A DNA stretch of 60,544 nucleotides from a candidate division WOR-3 bacterium (GTDB lineage Bacteria; Hydrothermota; Tepidihabitantia; Tepidihabitantales; Tepidihabitantaceae): the NCBI GenBank assembly GCA_039801245.1, contig JBDRUF010000004.1, positions 1 through 60,544 of the forward strand, written 5' to 3'. Position numbers and translations under genes: made by a program. Of this stretch, positions 35,898-43,672 are shown one piece after another. The notes beneath the pieces are model-generated. The model had not been told where the DNA came from, did no database searches, and saw only the letters and a list, made by a program, of their open reading frames with translations. How positions within the stretch are numbered: position 1 is the stretch's first letter; each line of letters starts with the position of its first letter.

Positions 35898-36466
35898 CAG
35901 TTCTCTCCCAAGATTTCAAAATATGCCTGCGGATGTGCACAGGAAGGGCAAATCTCCGGCGCCTCTGTTCCTTCGTGGATATAGCCGCAGTTAATACACC
36001 GCCAGACCACCGGTTTATCCCTTCTGAAAACCCTGCCATTTTCAATGTTTGCCTTCAAAGCCTGATACCGTTTCTCATGCTGCCTCTCCGCAATTGCAAT
36101 CGCGCGGAAAATTGCGGCGATGTTGGCAAACCCCTCCTCTTCCGCAACCTGGGCAAACTCCGGATACATCTGCGTCCATTCGTAATGCTCGCCTCCTGCC
36201 GCCTCTTTAAGATTATCAAGAGTTGTGCCGATTACCCCTGCGGGAAAAGATGCCTTAATCTCCACCATACCACCCTCCAAAAGTTTAAAAAGCCTCTTGG
36301 CATGCTCCTTCTCCTGATTTGCGGTCTCCTCAAAAATCTGGGCAATCTGGATATAACCCTCATCGCGTGCCTTACTCGCAAAATAGGTATACCGGTTCCT
36401 TGCCTGCGACTCGCCGGCAAAGGCGGTTAATATGTTTTTTTCGGTCTTACTGCCTTTTAACTGCAT
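35894..36466 (-). CDS. rbr: Rubrerythrin
   Basis: A 190-residue peroxidase with an N-terminal ferritin-like diiron domain ([44 protein letters not shown]) and a C-terminal rubredoxin-type Fe(Cys)4 site ([20 protein letters not shown]). It reduces hydrogen peroxide to water in anaerobes. It is the first gene of the operon rbr-tpx-ribbon-dfx-ferritin-fprA-rubredoxin fusion. The ATG follows AAAGGAGG, with a promoter upstream. Confidence 0.96.
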   Translation of the reverse strand: MQLKGSKTEKNILTAFAGESQARNRYTYFASKARDEGYIQIAQIFEETANQEKEHAKRLFKLLEGGMVEIKASFPAGVIGTTLDNLKEAAGGEHYEWTQMYPEFAQVAEEEGFANIAAIFRAIAIAERQHEKRYQALKANIENGRVFRRDKPVVWRCINCGYIHEGTEAPEICPSCAHPQAYFEILGENW

Positions 36467-36483
36467 AAATTTTCCTCCTTTCT

Positions 36484-36512
36484 CTTATACTCTTTAATTA
36501 GACCTATCACAA
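36484..36512 (-). promoter_or_regulatory. Promoter of the oxidant-defence operon
   Basis: TTGTGA (36512-36507), 17-bp spacer, TATAAG (36489-36484) on the minus strand, 17 nt before the rubrerythrin ATG. I see no clear PerR/Fur box. Confidence 0.45.
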
Positions 36513-36538
36513 AAAAATTTCGATTCAAAATTCCTATT

Positions 36539-37279
36539 TCAACGAAAAATCCTTAACCGAAAGTAGTTTTCCGGATGCTCTTTTATATCCGCCATCAACT
36601 CCTGTAACTGCCGGCTGGTTTTGAGCAACTCATCATAAAGTTCGGCAGAGCTCAAAAGTTTGCGGGCGGTTGACTCCTGGTTAAGCAACCTCGTCAGGCT
36701 GTCAACAACCCCTGCCATTCGCTCAATACTTGCGCTGGTGATAACAAAACCCGAATCCATACCCCGCAACCGCTGGTTAATCAAACCGAGGAGTTCTGCC
36801 CGCATTGAGCGCAACTCCTGGGTCAAATCCTCGGGGTGAATCGCTGCCAAGAGCCGGTCAAGCCTCAGAAACGTTGTCTCCAAATCTAAAACTTCATTAA
36901 AACCGGAAAATGTGGTTGTGTCATCTGCGACCTCACCGTAACCAGGATGAACCGTTAGATAACGGTCAGAACCAAGATAACTCAAGGAGCGAACCGCAAA
37001 TCGGGCATCCTTTCTTAACAAAACATCGCCACTTAACGCCACTAAAACCTTTACCCTCTTATCCTCCAGTTTCATCCCCGCAATCCTGCCTTTGGTAATT
37101 CCCAAAACCTCAACCCTATCCCCGGTCTTCAGTCCGGAAACATCAGGAAAATAGACGGTAACAAACTTTTTATACCTTGTTCCCATCCTCCCAGAAAACC
37201 AGAAATAGGCAAATATTCCTAAAAACACCCCGAAAATCACAAACAGCGTTACAACAAAATCACGAATCCGCCGGTTCAT
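36539..37279 (-). CDS. mlaD: MlaD-family (MCE domain) substrate-binding protein
   Basis: A 246-residue protein from ATG 37279, preceded by AAAGGAGG inside the end of the ATPase gene. One membrane anchor (about 8-28) is followed by the MCE domain (KFVTVYFPDVSGLKTGDRVEV, YLGSDRYLTVHPG) and a helical C-terminal tail. Such proteins form hexameric rings linking the inner membrane permease to periplasmic lipid carriers. With the ATPase and permease upstream it forms an Mla-like lipid transport system, implying a diderm envelope. mlaC and mlaB are not seen. Confidence 0.9.
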   Translation of the reverse strand: MNRRIRDFVVTLFVIFGVFLGIFAYFWFSGRMGTRYKKFVTVYFPDVSGLKTGDRVEVLGITKGRIAGMKLEDKRVKVLVALSGDVLLRKDARFAVRSLSYLGSDRYLTVHPGYGEVADDTTTFSGFNEVLDLETTFLRLDRLLAAIHPEDLTQELRSMRAELLGLINQRLRGMDSGFVITSASIERMAGVVDSLTRLLNQESTARKLLSSAELYDELLKTSRQLQELMADIKEHPENYFRLRIFR

Positions 37280-37958
37280 AATCCTCCTTTTTAATATCCC
37301 CAGGGGCAAAAAGCCGACAGCCCTTCAGGATATAAAGCCGGTCTGTCAAACCCTTTGCGCTCTCCAGGTCATGGGTAACAATCACCACTGACCGCTCCTT
37401 TCCTGTCACCATTCTCTTAATAATAGCACAAACCCGCTCACGCAGGATTGGGTCGAGCCCGCTTGTTGGCTCATCAAGGAGGACATATTTGGGCTCGGTG
37501 ACAAGGGCACGGGCAATTGCCACGAGCCGCACCATCCCTCCAGAAAGTTCATTTATCCGCAACCATTTGTTTGCGCCCATCCCCACCTCCTCCAAGACCG
37601 CTCCAACCCTTTTCTCAATCTCTGTTCTTGCAAGACCGGCCCGTTCCATTAAAGGCAAAGCCACATTCTCCACCACATTCAGCGAGTCAAATAGCGCACC
37701 GCCCTGAAAGACAAACCCAACTTTACCAAGTTTATCCCGGTTGTCTGCAAACCTGCCATAACTCAGCTCCGCACCATCATAAAAAACCCTGCCCGAATCA
37801 GGCGGGATAATTCCGGCAACAATCTTCAAAAGCACGCTCTTGCCCGCACCTGAAGGACCGAGAATGGCAATAACACCGGCATCAGGTATCTTAAGGTTGA
37901 CCTTATCAAGAACCACCTGACCGCGCAACCTCTTAGAAACCTCTTGGAGTTCAATCAT
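37260..37958 (-). CDS. mlaF: ABC transporter ATPase, MlaF type
   Basis: A 232-residue ATPase with Walker A GPSGAGKS (about 33-40), Q-loop FVFQGGALFDSLNV typical of the MlaF family, signature ELSGGMVRLVAIARAL, Walker B VLLDEPTSGLDP and switch His in VTHD. It powers lipid movement through the MlaE permease. It overlaps the permease gene by 4 bp upstream and the MlaD gene by 20 bp downstream. Confidence 0.94.
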   Translation of the reverse strand: MIELQEVSKRLRGQVVLDKVNLKIPDAGVIAILGPSGAGKSVLLKIVAGIIPPDSGRVFYDGAELSYGRFADNRDKLGKVGFVFQGGALFDSLNVVENVALPLMERAGLARTEIEKRVGAVLEEVGMGANKWLRINELSGGMVRLVAIARALVTEPKYVLLDEPTSGLDPILRERVCAIIKRMVTGKERSVVIVTHDLESAKGLTDRLYILKGCRLFAPGDIKKEDYEPADS

Positions 37959-38692
37959 CTTGAGAAAAACAAAACGGCAAGAACAAAGTCAAAAACCAAT
38001 ATCAAGACCGCAGAAAGAACCACCGCATTGGTTGTTGCCCTACCCACCTCCCGCGCCCCGCCCTCAACCCCAAAACCGAAATAACAGCCGCTCGTGCCAA
38101 TCAAAAGACCAAAAACAACCGCCTTAACAATCCCGCCAAAAAAATCACGCACCTGCACAAAGTGCAGAAGACCGTAAAGAAAAGTCTCCCGGGAAACGCC
38201 CAAAGAGGCTGCCACTAAGAGCGCGGTCAGACTGGCAACCACCTCCATCAGGACCACCAGAATCGGCAGGCTGATAACTGTGGCAAGAATCCTCGGCAGG
38301 CATAAAAACCGGTAAGGGTCAATCCCCATCACCTTGAGCGCATCCACCTGCTCGGAGATGCGCATCGTCCCAATCTCGGCTGCCATCGCTGCTGCCGAAC
38401 GGCTGGCAACAATAAATGCGGCAAAGACCGGACCCAGTTCAATCAAAAGCATCCTGCCAACACCCATCCCGATAAAGTAGTTTGGCACCATCCCCAAAAG
38501 TTGATAACTGGTCTGGACCGCGGTTGTCAAACCAACGAACACACTGGCAAAAAGAACTATCGGCACCGCTGCCGCGCCATTATGGAAAATCTCATCACTC
38601 AACCTCGGCAGGGTTCTGCGCAGATCCCAAGGAAAACTGAGACTGCGCACCATAAACCAAAGAAAATCCAATACCGCGCTCACCAGCCTCAT
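37955..38692 (-). CDS. mlaE: ABC transporter permease, MlaE type
   Basis: A 245-residue polytopic inner membrane permease with five or six hydrophobic segments and MlaE family stretches: FASVFVGLTTAVQTSYQL, ELGPVFAAFIVASRSAAAMAAEIGTMRISEQVDALKVMGIDP, and GCYFGFGVEGGAREVGRATT. It is the first gene of the operon. The ATG has no Shine-Dalgarno and lies 5 nt after the -10 box. Confidence 0.94.
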   Translation of the reverse strand: MRLVSAVLDFLWFMVRSLSFPWDLRRTLPRLSDEIFHNGAAAVPIVLFASVFVGLTTAVQTSYQLLGMVPNYFIGMGVGRMLLIELGPVFAAFIVASRSAAAMAAEIGTMRISEQVDALKVMGIDPYRFLCLPRILATVISLPILVVLMEVVASLTALLVAASLGVSRETFLYGLLHFVQVRDFFGGIVKAVVFGLLIGTSGCYFGFGVEGGAREVGRATTNAVVLSAVLILVFDFVLAVLFFSR

Positions 38693-38697
38693 AAAAA

Positions 38698-38725
38698 ATC
38701 ATATCCACCAACCTCTACCAGTCAA
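38698..38725 (-). promoter_or_regulatory. Promoter of the mlaEFD operon
   Basis: TTGACT (38725-38720), 16-bp spacer, TATGAT (38703-38698) on the minus strand. The mlaE ATG starts 5 nt later, suggesting a leaderless mRNA. The rest of the 239-bp gap 38693-38931 shows no recognisable gene. Confidence 0.55.
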
Positions 38726-38931
38726 CACCTTTACCACCATTCCTGCACAATCACCTCTCCGGCTCTCCCCCGGGGATGGTGGGGTGGACCTACCCTAACT
38801 CCAAAAGCCTCAAAATGGTTCAATACATTAACATTCTGATAATCTGGAACTTAAACAAATCTATTCAATCACAAAAGATTTTACGCGTTAATTTCTGCCA
38901 ATTTTGGGGTCTAAATGAAAGAAAAAAGGGC

Positions 38932-40533
38932 TTATATATCCCTCCGCCTTGCCCGCCAGGTTTTGACGATACGCTCAATGTCCATCTCACCCGGACCTTT
39001 TGTCCACCATCTGGCAAACTCAACCCCGCCCCCTCTCGGCTTGGGATCAGGCATATCAACCATCATTCTCGTGGGCATCGCCACCGCCTCACCCAAAATC
39101 AAGGCCTCACCGGTCCTCAATGCCGGCAGGATATTCATCAAACCGCTAAGGGAGTCTGGAACAAGACGCCGGATATAGTTCTGGTCTTCAGGGTTGGTGA
39201 GCCGCATCGCGATAAAGGTGTTGCACTGGGAAAGGACCGTTTCCGAAACATCTTTCGGACGCTGGCTCACCACAATCATCCCGATGCCATACTTTCTGCC
39301 CTCCTTTATCACCCTTTCCACCGCGTTACGCGCCGCGCTGAAACGGACATCGCTTTTATTCGGCACATAATTGTGCGCCTCCTCCAGAACCAAAACTATC
39401 GGGCAGCGCTCCCTTTCCTCGTTCCAGAGGTTAAACTCAAAAACAACCCTCGTGATCAGCGCAACAACAACCCCAACCGCATCATAAGGGACACCGCTCA
39501 AATCAACAACCGTCATCCGATGGGAGGTGCCCACTGAAAGATAGCTGCGCAAAAGTTCAGGCAGGGTTGAACTCCTATCATATCTCTTTGGCTTGAACAT
39601 AAAGTTGTACCTTGGGTCAGAAAGTTTGCTGTCCAGGCGCAAAAGGAAGTGGTCAAAAACCCCATGAAGCGGACCCTGCACCTGCCTGCCCGCATGGTCA
39701 TAAACAACCTGAATGTTCCAGTCCCGAATCATCGCCACCATCTCATCAAGGTCAAAATAGACCGGCGAGTCTGCGGTAATCAAACCTCCCAACCCCAGCA
39801 TTTCGCGCGTATCCCATGCCTGCCTGCTCCTGACCAGCGAATCGTGCAGAACGGTAAGCTGGTTTTTCGCAGTAGGCTCGTTCATATCAATGCACAAATC
39901 CACAAACTCATCAAAGTTCAAAAGCCAATAGGGCAGCTCGAGGTTATCTGAATTTATCAGATTGACATCTTGGGAAAAGGCAGCCGCATATTCGCCGTGA
40001 AGGTCCAAGACAACAATGTGGGGGTGAGGATACTTTTTTACCGCCTGCTGGAGAATACTCACCACCGTGCAGGACTTGCCGCAACCGGTCGCACCTAAAA
40101 CCGCAATGTGCCCACCAAAGAACCTGTCCAACTGGACATAAACCCGCTGCCCCGGTGCATTGCTCGGGCTTCCAAAGGAAAAACCAAATTCGCTGAACTC
40201 GGAAAAGATTGTGTCCAGTTCCTCATTTCCCACCATCTGGACCATCTGCCCGACATTGGGGTAAACCACCACCCCGCGGAAAAACCTGCCTGCCTGCGTC
40301 AGGGTGCCAACCAAAAAACAGTCCGCAATACCTCTGCCTTCCCCTGCGCCTTTAACACCGGCCACAATTCCGACAACCTCCTGATTGTGAAAGGGAATCT
40401 TCACATAGGAACCAGGCTGACCCGGATAGTAATCACCAACCAAAGGCTTGGCGGTATCAACCGTCAGTTCCACCAGCGCCCTTTCACCATTGACCTCAAC
40501 CACCCTCCCAATATTATGCTCTATCTTCCGCAT
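38932..40533 (-). CDS. herA: HerA-like ATP-binding protein (FtsK/HerA superfamily)
   Basis: A 533-residue ATPase with an N-terminal HAS-barrel-like beta domain (about 1-100), Walker A GATGCGKS (147-154), LDLHGEYAAAF, and Walker B VLVLEEAHNYVP, followed by the arginine-finger region EGRKYGIGMIVVSQRP and QCNTFIAMRLTNPEDQ. HerA hexamers translocate DNA in end resection, usually with the NurA nuclease, or in defence systems with SIR2 or other partners. No nurA, mre11 or rad50 is nearby. It overlaps hypB by 13 bp at the end of the porV-purA-hypB-herA gene run. Confidence 0.88.
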   Translation of the reverse strand: MRKIEHNIGRVVEVNGERALVELTVDTAKPLVGDYYPGQPGSYVKIPFHNQEVVGIVAGVKGAGEGRGIADCFLVGTLTQAGRFFRGVVVYPNVGQMVQMVGNEELDTIFSEFSEFGFSFGSPSNAPGQRVYVQLDRFFGGHIAVLGATGCGKSCTVVSILQQAVKKYPHPHIVVLDLHGEYAAAFSQDVNLINSDNLELPYWLLNFDEFVDLCIDMNEPTAKNQLTVLHDSLVRSRQAWDTREMLGLGGLITADSPVYFDLDEMVAMIRDWNIQVVYDHAGRQVQGPLHGVFDHFLLRLDSKLSDPRYNFMFKPKRYDRSSTLPELLRSYLSVGTSHRMTVVDLSGVPYDAVGVVVALITRVVFEFNLWNEERERCPIVLVLEEAHNYVPNKSDVRFSAARNAVERVIKEGRKYGIGMIVVSQRPKDVSETVLSQCNTFIAMRLTNPEDQNYIRRLVPDSLSGLMNILPALRTGEALILGEAVAMPTRMMVDMPDPKPRGGGVEFARWWTKGPGEMDIERIVKTWRARRRDI

Positions 40534-41210
40534 CCACTCCCTCCTTTTCCCTTACCGCCCCGGGAATGAAGAGCCCTTTTCAACCAACAAAGCCACCCAT
40601 CAAGCCCTTTGCCGTTCCGCAGTGACAAGGGGATAACTGGAACCTTGGGCTTGAGCCTTCTCACCGAACGGGTAAAACCCCTGATGTCAAAATCAACATA
40701 GGGCAAAAGGTCGATCTTGTTAATGACAATCACATCCGACCTTTGAAACATCAAGGGATACTTTATCGGCTTGTCGCTCCCCTCCGGGGTCGAAACAATC
40801 GTGACATTATAATGGACCGGCAGCCTAAACTCAGCCGGACACACAAGATTACCCACATTCTCAATCAAGAGCAGATCAAGACCCTCAAAATCAATCTGCG
40901 CAAACACCGGTGAAAGCATCAACCCATCAAGATGGCAGGCGCCCTGGGTATTAATCTGGGTGCAACCGACACCCTGAGCTAAAACCCGCCGCGCATCCAA
41001 ATCACCCTGGATATCACCTTCAATCACCCAGATGCGCCAGCGGTCTTTCAATGCGGCGACCGTCCTCTCAATCAAAGTGGTCTTGCCCGCACCCGGTCCT
41101 GACATTATATTGACACCCAAAACGCCGTAACGGTCAAGGAGCCGCTTCTCCTCAAGGGCAAGGGCGTCATTGGAGGCAAGAACCCGGCGCAACAGTTTTA
41201 TCTCAGCCAT
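40521..41210 (-). CDS. hypB: Hydrogenase nickel-incorporation GTPase HypB
   Basis: A 229-residue SIMIBI-class GTPase delivering nickel to [NiFe] hydrogenase or urease-like enzymes. It has Walker A SGPGAGKTT (about 38-46), the DIQGDLDARR switch region, the metal-binding Cys/His of TQINTQGACHLD, the ENVGNLVCPAEF signature, and NKIDLLPYVDFD as the base-recognition motif. It lacks the N-terminal CxxCGC metal motif and any His-rich stretch. No hydrogenase or other hyp gene is in the window. It overlaps purA (13 bp) and herA (13 bp), so it is translated within a housekeeping gene run. Confidence 0.93.
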   Translation of the reverse strand: MAEIKLLRRVLASNDALALEEKRLLDRYGVLGVNIMSGPGAGKTTLIERTVAALKDRWRIWVIEGDIQGDLDARRVLAQGVGCTQINTQGACHLDGLMLSPVFAQIDFEGLDLLLIENVGNLVCPAEFRLPVHYNVTIVSTPEGSDKPIKYPLMFQRSDVIVINKIDLLPYVDFDIRGFTRSVRRLKPKVPVIPLSLRNGKGLDGWLCWLKRALHSRGGKGKGGSGCGR

Positions 41211-42490
41211 TTCAGACTCTTGGTATCAACCGCAACCATCTCATTCCGCTCACTACCAACCGAAACCAAAGCCACCGGGCAGTCTACCAGTTCTGCAATC
41301 CTTTCAATGTACCTTTTTGCCCGCAGCGGCAAATCCCCAAACCGCCGGCACCCTGGTGTCTTTTCCCGCCAGCCGGGCAAGGAGACAATTCTTGGCTCCA
41401 ACTTTTCGGCTAAAAATGGGTCAAACTCCCTAATCCTCTTACCCTGATAGCGATACCCGGTACAGATTTTAATTGTCTCCAAAGAATCAAGGACATCCAG
41501 TTTGGTAATAACCAAGGCTGAGAGCCGATTGAAACGCACCGCCGCCCTCACAACTCCAGCATCAAACCAACCACACCGCCGCGGTCTACCGGTCGTTGCA
41601 CCATACTCATTCCCCAACTCGCGCAGCATCCCCGCCTCCTTCTCCTCCAGTTCTGAAGGAAACGGTCCTGCCCCAACCCTGGTGGTATAAGCCTTGGCCA
41701 CACCAACCACCTCCTCAAGCCAGAGCGGGCTTATCCCGCTGCCCACCGCAGCACCTCCAGCCACGGTTGACGAGGTGGTAACAAAGGGATAGGTTCCCAG
41801 GTCAATGTCAAGATGACTACCCTGCGCCCCTTCAAACAGAACCCGCCTCCCCTGCCTCAACGCCTTCTCAATCAAACGCGAGCCATCAGCAATCATCTCG
41901 CTCAATGGTCTACTTATCAACCAGTATTCTAAACTCAACTCTTGGAATGATAATGGCTCAGCTTTGTAAACCTCCATCAGTCGGAAGTTGGCAGCAGCGA
42001 GGTTGCGGCGCAACTTCTCCTTGAAGACATCCTCGTTAAGCAAATCCCCAACCCTGATGCCCACCCGGGCAATCTTATCCTGATAGGCGGGTCCGATTCC
42101 CCTGCCGGTTGTGCCGATTTTTTTCTCGGCGAGTTGTTCCTCCTGCAAATTGTCAAGGAGTCGGTGATAGGGTAGAATCAGATGGGCTCGACGGTCAACG
42201 AACAGCCGCCGGGAGAGTTTCACACCGCCCTTCTTAAGCTCTGCCAGCTCCTCGTTGAGCCGGTAGGGGTCAACAACACAGCCACAACCGATGACACCGA
42301 CAGTGTTGGGATTAAGAATCCCGGAAGGAATCTGATGAAAGGTGAAGCGCCCTTTTCCGCAGCAAACCGTATGCCCCGCATTCGGTCCACCTTGGAACCG
42401 AACAACCACCTGGGCGCGCTGGGAAAGAAAATCGACCACCTTACCCTTGCCCTCATCCCCCCATTGCGCACCGACAACAACGATGTTCAT
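41198..42490 (-). CDS. purA: Adenylosuccinate synthetase
   Basis: GTP-dependent enzyme joining IMP and aspartate on the way to AMP. At 430 residues it has the N-terminal GAQWGDEGKGKVVD loop with catalytic Asp, GGPNAGHTV with catalytic His, GTTGRGIGPAYQDK, FEGAQGSHLDIDLGTYPFVTTSS, and TTGRPRRCGWFD. It starts 2 nt after the upstream porV stop and overlaps hypB by 13 bp. Confidence 0.96.
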   Translation of the reverse strand: MNIVVVGAQWGDEGKGKVVDFLSQRAQVVVRFQGGPNAGHTVCCGKGRFTFHQIPSGILNPNTVGVIGCGCVVDPYRLNEELAELKKGGVKLSRRLFVDRRAHLILPYHRLLDNLQEEQLAEKKIGTTGRGIGPAYQDKIARVGIRVGDLLNEDVFKEKLRRNLAAANFRLMEVYKAEPLSFQELSLEYWLISRPLSEMIADGSRLIEKALRQGRRVLFEGAQGSHLDIDLGTYPFVTTSSTVAGGAAVGSGISPLWLEEVVGVAKAYTTRVGAGPFPSELEEKEAGMLRELGNEYGATTGRPRRCGWFDAGVVRAAVRFNRLSALVITKLDVLDSLETIKICTGYRYQGKRIREFDPFLAEKLEPRIVSLPGWREKTPGCRRFGDLPLRAKRYIERIAELVDCPVALVSVGSERNEMVAVDTKSLKWLR

Positions 42491-42492
42491 TA

Positions 42493-43608
42493 TTAGAACT
42501 GATAGGAGAAGGAAAATTTGTAATTGGAGGTTGAAAAGTCGTAGATGAACTGGTCCACACCTAAGTCAAATTGGAAACGCTGAAATCTTATTCCTCCACC
42601 AAATGTCCAGCCCAGTGACTTGAAAGAACCAAGATTGCGTCGCGTCAAAACATCCCCAAGGCTGTAATGGTAGGTCAAACCATCCTTCTCCATTACAATC
42701 CCCCCGCGCTGACCGGTGATATCCTCAAAATAACCCAGGCGGAGAAACCCACTCACCACACCAAGGTTCAACTCCCCTTCCACACCCAAACTCTTCCAGG
42801 CGTCCCGCCACTCCTCAGAAAACTGCTCACCAAAACTCTTGGTGGTGTCAGAAAACATCCCCACCATAATCTTAGTTATCTCTGGGCTTATGCCCAGCCG
42901 AAATATCTCCCTTTGCACCGGATAATAGGCAACCCCAACTCGCAGCATCCTCGGCAAGGGGTCGGACTCGCCTGAGGAGGTATAGGAGATATTCGGACCG
43001 ATATTGGTTACCGCCAGACCAGCGTTCAAAAATGAAAAAGGTTTATAAAGCACCCCAGCATCAAAAGCCCAGGTGATACCGGTGCCCCCACGTTCAATTC
43101 CCAACTCCGGCATAACCTTCCAAACCCAATCCGGGACAAGAAAGGAATAAATCAACTTTGCCCCAAGTCCAACACCAAGGTTAGGTAGCACCGCAAACCC
43201 ATAACCCAATCCTGGGGAGACATCAAAAGTGGTATATCGACCAAGAAATTCACCTCTTTCATTAATAACATCGGTTTCCCCAGTAGTTAGATATATGACA
43301 TTGAGCCCGGGAGTTCCCATACCTTTGAGATTATGTGTCACCGCTAAATATTCATAATACATACCCGGCCAGAGTCCTGGCAGCCAGTTACAATGCATCA
43401 AGGTAGCATTGGTGCGCTCTAAAAAAGCCAATCCGCCCAGATTGTAATACAGACAAGAGGCATCGTTACTGATAGCGGTAAAGGCACCAGCAAGTGATGT
43501 GGGTCTGGCTCCAGGCCAAATCATCAGAAAAACTGCACCGGGGTTCTGACTGGCAGAAACCATCCCGAATACGAGGATAATCGCCAGCCACCAGACTGTT
43601 CGCTTCAT
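42493..43608 (-). CDS. porV: PorV-like outer membrane protein
   Basis: A 371-residue predicted outer membrane barrel. A signal peptide (about 1-20, ending in SAS) precedes the family N-terminus FLMIWPGARPTSLAGAFTAISNDASCLYYNLGG; alternating strands follow and the protein ends with the aromatic FSFSYQF terminus. In type IX secretion PorV binds sorted proteins and works with PorU, whose homologue lies immediately upstream, supporting this identity over PorQ or unrelated members. It is the first gene of the run porV-purA-hypB-herA; the ATG follows AAGGAGG. Confidence 0.82.
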   Translation of the reverse strand: MKRTVWWLAIILVFGMVSASQNPGAVFLMIWPGARPTSLAGAFTAISNDASCLYYNLGGLAFLERTNATLMHCNWLPGLWPGMYYEYLAVTHNLKGMGTPGLNVIYLTTGETDVINERGEFLGRYTTFDVSPGLGYGFAVLPNLGVGLGAKLIYSFLVPDWVWKVMPELGIERGGTGITWAFDAGVLYKPFSFLNAGLAVTNIGPNISYTSSGESDPLPRMLRVGVAYYPVQREIFRLGISPEITKIMVGMFSDTTKSFGEQFSEEWRDAWKSLGVEGELNLGVVSGFLRLGYFEDITGQRGGIVMEKDGLTYHYSLGDVLTRRNLGSFKSLGWTFGGGIRFQRFQFDLGVDQFIYDFSTSNYKFSFSYQF

Positions 43609-43636
43609 TAAAAAGCCTCCTTATTCAATTTCAATT

Positions 43637-43665
43637 ATTATAAACCATCCATTATCTTAGGTCAA
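43637..43665 (-). promoter_or_regulatory. Promoter of porV-purA-hypB-herA
   Basis: TTGACC (43665-43660), 17-bp spacer, TATAAT (43642-43637) on the minus strand, 28 nt upstream of the porV ATG. It overlaps the last bases before the porU stop, so porV need not depend on porU transcription. Confidence 0.7.
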
Positions 43666-43672
43666 GAATACC

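Noticed and set aside
38776-39537. 253-codon plus-strand frame opposite herA
   Set aside because: Lies wholly or mostly antisense to a well-supported ATPase gene; composition is a shadow with no family motifs.
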